Shown: in pieces, positions 57,626-64,000 of the stretch
Numbering within the stretch: the stretch's first letter is position 1
Layout: each line of letters starts with the position of its first letter
Source of the DNA: Isoetes taiwanensis
Lineage: Eukaryota; Streptophyta; Lycopodiopsida; Isoetales; Isoetaceae
Length of the DNA stretch: 64,000 bases
Direction of reading: 5' to 3'
NCBI GenBank assembly: GCA_021234155.1
Contig: JAJEKV010000018.1
Coordinates: 21,625,252-21,689,251, forward strand
Notes under the pieces: generated by a model
What the model saw: the letters and a program-made list of their open reading frames with translations, nothing else
What the model was told of the DNA's origin: nothing
Database searches by the model: none
Made by a program: the position numbers and the translations under genes

Positions 57626-58456
57626 TTATCTTCTTTTTTAAAATGGGAAGGCTTTGAAATTTGTGCTCGAACGCCATTTGTCTTTGGGCCTTAAGTTGCC
57701 CGCTTAATAAATGCCAATTTGAACTCCCGAGCTCTCCACCTTCCAACAATTTCGATGCAAATCCTACATTTTACTTTCCTCCCTGCTTGCCCTACGATTT
57801 TAACGCCACGAAGTTTTTTTCACTGCACAATTTGGCGCCTCAGGATTTCTTGAGCTGGGTCCTGTGCCGGATGCATTTTGCTTGAGCTGAATGGTAAAAT
57901 CTTGCAAGAATGGAAATGCATACTTGTTAAGCTTAAAACTAATGCAAATGGTTGCTTTACAGGATTAAGGCTTCTGGACGATTTCAAGATCACCTAGACT
58001 CGAAGAAATCTTCTCATTTTCAAGCTTCTCAAGGTTTTTCTTATTTTTTGCTTTCTTGAGGATTTTCTAATGCCATCGGGCCTATTTATATTTATTCTTC
58101 GATTTTTAACAGATAAATACAACATGTTTTTCTTTGGATGCCGTTATCAGATATGGAGGGACAGAAGCGGACCAGTGCTCCTCGACATGGCAGAGACATT
58201 CAAGGGCATGCTCTCTCCTTAAGAAGCACGGCTTATGCGAATCGTGCATCTGATTCTAGGTGCTTTGGATCTGAGTTTTGCCTTCAGTTCTTTCTTTCCC
58301 AAAACTTCGTTGCCATTTTTTTCTCTCTTTTCATCTGTGCTTCTTTTCTTGCATCTCTTTTGTGAAGAAGTAATGTGATGACCATTCGTCACAAGTCAAA
58401 GTTGGGACCAAAGTCCAAAAGCAACTATGGAGATCATGCTGAAATAACACAAACAC
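57626..58456. other. unit 2 counterpart of 38,076-38,905; no recognised gene
   Basis: Closely matches unit 1 apart from a small scrambled stretch at 57,660-57,710. Confidence 0.4.
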
Positions 58457-59022
58457 ATAGAATAGCATAACATAGATCTGCATGTTTAGCCTCTTATACT
58501 TAACTACTATATCTATATGACGATATTGACTAACATTGGACATTCATTTTTGCAGACTAGGCTATTGAGATGAGAGTCCCTAACCATGGAAAGCTCAATG
58601 GAGGGAACAACCACGTGGACTTACAAATACTGTATGCCGGTCCAGGTAACCTCACTGTGGTTAAATCGTGGCTAAACTGGGGGAAATGGGTCCCCAGGGA
58701 TGGTAATTATCATACCTATGCATCGTCACCTGACGGTAAATCTGTGCAAAATGGTACAAAGTTACGTGTTGCTGCAGCTGGAAAGCACATGGCTACTAGT
58801 GGAACAGAGGGTGACATTTATTTGGCAGTATCTGAAACTGGGCAGATAGTCCTCTACATCTACTGGGACGCATGTTCTCTATGTGATATGGCTAAGCTGA
58901 AGGTGGAGAAAAAAAATGAGACCTTTGCCCTTACGGGTAAGTTGGGTACGGGTGGCAGTGGCGCTTATGTAAGGATATGTTTCGTCTATCCTGGATACAT
59001 GTCAAATCTGGTGTGGAAGTAG
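58457..59022 (+). pseudogene. aegerolysin-like copy 3, 5'-truncated and leaderless
   Basis: Homology to the other copies begins inside their intron (about 58,460) and includes the acceptor (ag at 58,554-58,555), but exon 1, its signal peptide and the promoter are absent. The first codon after the junction is TAG where the intact copy has CAG. From the internal ATG at 58,570 a 150-codon frame stays open, keeping the WGKW, SGTEG and YWD hallmarks. A 3-bp in-frame gap near 58,935 removes a Trp codon, and a deletion near 58,999 replaces the Cys-rich tail with a short MSNLVWK end. Two readings are possible: a dead fragment, or a cytosolic version without leader, as canonical aegerolysins are. No TATA box was seen nearby. 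Confidence 0.7.
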
Positions 59023-59257
59023 GATGTGCGACTAAGCAAAAGTTGGAGATGGTTGTTACAAGTTCAAATAGTCCATATCTACGTAGTCTTGTGCAAAATA
59101 AAAAGAGTCCATAATGTCCTATGAACTTCTATTTCATGTATAGCAATTTCTGTAGCCTTAAAATAAAATAATCTCAATCGTCTTTATATGATCTGCTTTC
59201 AGTTATAACATTGAGGTTCAGACAGTGGTCGCATCCTTTTTTATGCTTTTAACTTTT

Positions 59258-60070
59258 TCCATCCACATCTAAGGCTGCATCAAAATCGTCATCATTGTGT
59301 AACTGGAACTGGAACCTTCTTTCTGAACCTTTTATCCCTTTGTTGTTAAACTCATCATTATCACCAACATTTCCACCATTCTCTTTAGTCTGATTCTGTA
59401 GATATGTCAAATTGTGTTTTGAGTTGTAGCTTCTTTTGCTTCATGCTTTTCAAATTTTCTTCTGCTAATGTTTTGTGGAGATTACTCTGATCCTTCTTTA
59501 TTGGTTCTACATTCGTGACACCTTGCATATCTTTCGAAACACTGTCTTTCAAATCTGCTTTTTCAAAAGATTCCAAACCTACCCAACCGTTGTATTTAGA
59601 GTTCGAGATGTGGTATTTCCGGCCTTTTCTTGTGGTATTTCCGGCTATCCATTATCAAGCATTGTATATTTAGCAAATTCAAGCCCAGAACCAACTGTTT
59701 TGGGGATTTTTGGATCTATTTGGCTCTATCTGAGCTGAAATTGCTTCCTCTATTCATCGAACCAGCGTTCAAGAGGCATGCAAATTGATTAGAAGGGCTT
59801 TTGAAGCAGTTCAAGATGCCCATGGAGCTGCAAGAACGATCTGACCAAAGATCTCAGCTCCGCCGCGCAGTTTTGCACTTGGTTTTTGGCCAGAAATATC
59901 ACTTTTTTGCCAAAATACCATTCTTCTTGGCCGGAAATACCACTATTTCAACTTTTTAATATTTTGTCTGACATCATTTTGCCAGACAAAATTTTGTCTG
60001 ACATCATTACAATTTTGTCAAACAAAATGTAATTATCATTTTATCATTATAATAATTTTTATTATTATCA
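59258..60070. repeat. repeat R, unit 2 copy b
   Basis: Same as 40,116-40,925, with the minus-strand frame at 59,385-59,576 and the hairpin at about 60,005-60,032. Confidence 0.8.
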
Positions 60071-60182
60071 TTATAATGTATTATTACTGACAAAATTATA
60101 TTTTTATTATAACGTAACAACTCTCCGCATTGGAGCTACCATATTATTATTTCAAGGGACATACTCCTGAATGCCCTAAGTT

Positions 60183-61486
60183 TCTATCTAGGGTTTCTAT
60201 CTAGGGCGGCGGCGGCGGCCGCCCAACCAGTGGAGGCTCACGAATGCTGAACGGAGCTGGAAGAGCAGCTAAAATGGCTGCTGCAGTATTGATTCATGCT
60301 GTGGATATGGCAGAAAGGCATCTTTGTCCTGTTACTTCCGGATCTTCTTGCAGAAGGGGATGATTAGTGGGGATATGGCCGCCATCCCTTGCATCTTGCC
60401 CTCTTGTAACAGATCGTGACATGGTAGGGTATGCTTCTTTTGGTTTTTGACATATGCTTGAAGGATGCTGCTCAAACTAGCATTTAGACATGGTTTCCAG
60501 TTCATTTGTGTCCTTGAATCCTTTGTGCCATTGCTAGGGATTTGTGACCTTTATCCTGGCATGGTTTTCGATTACGAAACGACTTTACCCTTCTCGGTTT
60601 CTTGGTTGGACTCATTTTTTTTGGAGGTCGCACTCTCTGCTGCTTGTTTTCAGATTGAGTTGGTCTTTGTATTAGGGCTTTTGTGTTGTTTGCAGCGGTT
60701 TTGATCACAAGCCATATGCAATTTGGGTGTCCGGACTCTTGTGATTTGAGGGATGTGGTGGATAGTGGCTTCTTTATGCGCCCTTGCGCTCCAAAAGCAC
60801 ATGGGCTTTAGAATTTTCAGGTGTTAAACCGTCCCTTCCCGGCTAGGGAAGATCAGTTTTATAATCCAACATTGAATCGGTCAGATTGGTTAAGGAATAG
60901 GAATCAAACAAGGTATCCAGGACGGGAGGCCAGGGTTCTTTACTGCTACATGGAGCATCAGGGTGCTATGCTGGAGAGTGAGCAAGGGTAGCAACTAGAC
61001 CACCCCTTTGGGGCAGGCCTGTGTGAAATCAAGAGGGAAGACGAAGCATACTCTTATAGTACTGATGAAGGATGTGTGCCAGGTCAAGTTAACGCGCTGG
61101 GCTTATTGCTCCTCTCTGTTCCTCTGTGGTTTAATGTGGATTCTCTCTTTGATTGATTTGTGAGAGACTAGTCTCGATTGAGCACCTGATCTTGGTTCTT
61201 GGACACTCAAATTGAAGGGAGAAGTGAGGTGCAGCTGATGCATGGAAAGAATGAAGAGCTGCTCCTGTTGGGAAGAAGCTTGGATGTGAGTCCGCTATAG
61301 TATCAGAGGTGGCAAAGAAGATGTAGAGCTGCTCTAGTTTTAGTACTAAGTTAGCTAGTGCCTCACTCTCACCTGTCTTTTTGGGTGTGGTGCAAATTTT
61401 TCCAATCTAGCCTGTTAAGAGGCTTATAAATAAGGTTGTATACCATATTTATTATTATAATAAAATATCTTGCCTTTGAGAAAAAA
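60183..61486 (+). mobile_element. retroposed insert (LINE-type, internally reduced) with ~12-bp target-site duplication
   Basis: About 1.3 kb flanked by atgccctaagtt at 60,171-60,182 and again at 61,487-61,498. The 3' end is taataaaatatcttgccttt followed by gag and a short A-run. The 5' end has a doubled tctatctagggtt and a (cgg) run like an untranslated leader. No reverse transcriptase is recognisable; one 79-codon frame at 60,465-60,704 is unassigned. The empty site is present in unit 1 at about 41,033-41,046. It could be a short non-autonomous LINE derivative or a retrocopied transcript. Confidence 0.75.
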
Positions 61487-61890
61487 ATGCCCTAAGTTAT
61501 TAGCAAAAAACATGTAAGCAATTATTCTGCTGGCCATGTAGGACCCATCCAGGTCATGACATGGACGTCTACCTTAGTGCTTCTCTGTAACGTTCCTAAC
61601 CGACATGCCCTTAGCCAACTGGGCAAAACCTTTCAGATGTTTATGAGTAGTCGCTTCTACGTATTTATGCCGGTGTCTCGGGAACGCCCCACAGGCACAT
61701 TCAAGGATCGAATACTCGAGCGGTCTACCATGGGCCCGTTACAGTCTCTCCATGCACGTCCTCGAGCATCCAAGGCTATACCATGTCTATGTCATACCAT
61801 GTCACAATAATTACCAAGTCTTTGTAGAGAGTGTTATTGCATTAAACAAAATAGGGGAGGGGAGCTCATTCATATCTTACACTGTTGGAT
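61487..61890. repeat. dispersed repeat X, copy 6, split by the retroinsert
   Basis: The first ~18 bp of X lie before the insert (60,165-60,182), the rest after it. Confidence 0.8.
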
Positions 61891-62801
61891 TCCAAGCCTG
61901 CCCAACCGTTGTATTTAGAGTTCGAGATATGGTATTTTCAGCCTTTTCTTGTGGTATTTCTGGCCACTCATTATCAAGCACTGTACATTTAGCAATTTCA
62001 AGCCCAGAACCAACTGTTTTGGGGATTTTTGGATCTATTTGGCTCTATCTGAGCTGAAATCGCTTCCTCTATTCACTAAACTAGCGTTAAAGAGGCATGC
62101 AAATTGATTAGAAGGGCTTTTGAAGCAATTCAAGATGCCCATGGAGTTGCAAGAACGATCTGACCAAAGATCTCAGCTCCGCCGCGCAGTTTCGCACTTG
62201 GTTTTTGGCCAGAAATATCACTTTTTTGCCAAAATACCATTTTTCTTGGCCGGAAATACCATTGTTTCCACTTTTTAATATTTTGTCTGACATCATTTTG
62301 TCTTGGATTATTCAGGTTCATATATAACCAACTAGAAATATTTTTCTTACATTTGTGCCATAGTGTCATATATCATTTTCAATCGTACATGAATTTACAG
62401 TGAAGGTAAATTTATGACACAATATTTTGTTGTTTCTACATAATATAAAGTGGTACGTTTTGAACCTTGTTGTGTTTTCTAACACAATGGCATTTTGAGA
62501 GAATAACACTCTTTCTTTTTTCGTAAGATTTGTTAGTGTTTTGTTTTCTAACACAATGGCATTTTGAGAGAACTCTTTCTTTTTTCATAAGATTGTTAGT
62601 AACATGCATAAATCATATCCAGTAGAGTATTCATCAAGCAATAACTAACTGACTGCAAGAACGCACACACGGAATCAACCATACGCACCATAGCATCTGC
62701 TACGCAGATGCATCCCGCCATGTCTAAACAATACGTCACTAGAAGCTCGCTCACTAGATAGCAAGATCTCTCACTTGAAAATTGCTATCAAAAAATGCCA
62801 T
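61891..62801. repeat. repeat R fragment c and left flank of the unit-2 retrotransposon
   Basis: Counterpart of 41,449-42,332. Unlike unit 1, the left flank is complete here: agatctctcacttgaaaatt, gctatcaaaaaatg, then ccat and the element's palindrome. Confidence 0.75.
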
Positions 62802-64000
62802 GGTTCTATTGCGATAGCAATAGAACCGTCATTCCTTGGATGGGGACGCCCCATCTTCTCGCCCTCCTATTTATAGACCAGTTTTTCCCATTTTGGCTAT
62901 CGGCATTCTCTTGAGCTTTGCTTTGGTCATTTGCGCCTCTACCTATCTTCCCAGCATCCCATGCCAGCCAGAGCCATCCACACCGCTCACAAGCTTCATC
63001 CACACCAAGACGAGCTTGTGGTGGTCGCTCCTGATCGTTCTTGATCCCTACCTGCTTTCCACGTCCGGTTTCTACATCTTCTAAGGTAAGTCTGTTATTT
63101 TCTTTACGGTTTTAATCTCTCCCTTTGCTTGTGGATGCTGCGAGTAGGTGATTTTTGACAACGGTATTTGGTTAGTTTCGTGATGCTTTGTCTGTTTATT
63201 ATGCATTGAGCAGGTTTCTTGTTCTGTGGTTGCTTTCTCGGGCGGTTTCTTATGGTTGTTTTTTAGTTTGATCGCCCCTCAGCCCGCTTGGGCAAGTTTT
63301 GGCCCCGGTTTGCCGTCTGCCAGATCGATTGGCAGTAGGGCATTAACCGGTTTGCTTTGTTCAATCAGCATGAATCGGCTCCGGGCCGATATGGCTTCAC
63401 AGATTCTTCCTTTAAGATCCTTCTTTTTTCCTATGTTCTGGTCGATTATCCCTATCTGGGTTTGTTTTTCAGTGCTTGGAACCTGCATTTTTTGTATATC
63501 CTTTGGTTTTGATCGCCCACAGCCTGCTTGGGCAAGATCTGCCCCCGGTTTACTGTCTGCCAGATTGATTGGCAGTGGGGCATCAGACCGGATCTTGCCT
63601 GGTCCGATCAGCTTGGATCGGCGCTAGGCCGTAGGGACTCAACAATTTTCTTCCAGGAGTACCAAATATAGGCCGATTCTGTTCGTTTCTTCCTTCATGC
63701 CGATTCTTCAAGATAAATTTTCTTCAATAATAGCCGATTCTGTTCCTTTCTCTATTATCTGGCCGATTCTCTAGCTCTGTCCTTTTCGGCCTCCCTTTAT
63801 TGCTCTGATCACCACCACAGGTTTTCGATTCCCTTTTGTTTGTTTTCTGGTTTCTGCCATCATTGTTTCCGGCCTGCCATCGCCACCGCTTCCGCCTTCT
63901 TTTAATGGGAGGGATACCAGGTTCGGTCCCCTGTTTTGCAGGGGATGCCCAGTTCGGGTTTTTCTGGCATTAGCTTCCTTCTTGTCTTTGGGCATTGCCA
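62802..64000 (+). mobile_element. tyrosine-recombinase retrotransposon, unit 2 copy (5' part only)
   Basis: A1 with palindrome (62,802-62,827) and TATA-like box (62,868-62,876), the strong donor-like aaggtaagt at about 63,083, and the imperfect direct repeat of the leader (63,269-63,395 and 63,511-63,635), running to the window edge before gag. It occupies the equivalent position to the unit-1 element, so the insertion predates the segmental duplication. Confidence 0.85.

Larger units (their letters stand above)
48859..64000. repeat. tandem segmental duplication, unit 2 (cut by window end)
   Basis: Same order as unit 1, with unit-2-specific changes: an ~85-bp local duplication at 50,735-50,830, a second aegerolysin exon-2 region at 58,457-59,250, and a 1.3-kb retroinsertion at 60,183-61,486. 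The window ends inside the 5' leader of the retrotransposon, matching about 43,550 in unit 1. Confidence 0.92.

Overview
This window looks like nuclear DNA of a land plant with a large, repeat-rich genome. The evidence is a piece of plant 25S/26S rRNA, a CACTA (En/Spm) DNA transposon, spliced genes with GT-AG introns, AT-rich intergenic DNA, and plant-type relics (folylpolyglutamate synthase, a CP2/ICU11-like oxygenase, leucine-rich repeats). I cannot name the species. The aegerolysin-like genes and a tyrosine-recombinase retrotransposon with split direct repeats would be unusual in a typical flowering plant, so a fern, lycophyte, moss or gymnosperm is a reasonable guess, but this is inference.

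Layout. 1-9.8 kb: 3' exons of a probably broken folylpolyglutamate synthase gene (minus strand), a 3-copy ~525-bp tandem repeat, a SINE-like block, a 25S rRNA fragment, and diffuse sequence with gene-like scraps. 9,858-19,394: a complete CACTA-type element of about 9.5 kb with a 3-bp ATG target-site duplication and palindrome-rich subterminal regions. It holds a GC-rich tandem array (about 1.04-1.10 kb units) and no visible transposase. 19.4-29.4 kb: minisatellites, two decayed neighbouring copies of a 2-oxoglutarate/Fe(II) oxygenase gene, and two candidate exons of an unknown gene.

29,403 to the end is dominated by a tandem segmental duplication. Unit 1 (29,403-48,858) is followed directly by unit 2 (48,859 to beyond the window). 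Each unit carries the same order: dispersed repeat X, an LRR scrap, a TIR element, an aegerolysin-like gene, several copies of repeat R, and a tyrosine-recombinase retrotransposon. The aegerolysin-like gene of unit 1 is frameshifted. In unit 2 it is intact (two exons, signal peptide, 192 codons). A third, 5'-truncated and leaderless copy follows in unit 2 only. The retrotransposon in unit 1 (42,333-48,704) has A1 - gag - RT - RNase H - tyrosine recombinase - B1 - A2 - B2 structure, the split direct repeat layout of PAT/TOC3-like DIRS-order elements. Its RT is broken but its recombinase ORF keeps all catalytic residues. Only the 5' part of the unit-2 copy is inside the window.

The only gene here that looks intact and expressible is the aegerolysin-like gene at 55,899-56,563. 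Much of the rest is mobile DNA, relics and repeats. Comparing the two units gives filled and empty insertion sites that date events after the duplication. The main caution is that a tandem copy of this kind could also be an assembly artefact (two haplotypes joined end to end).
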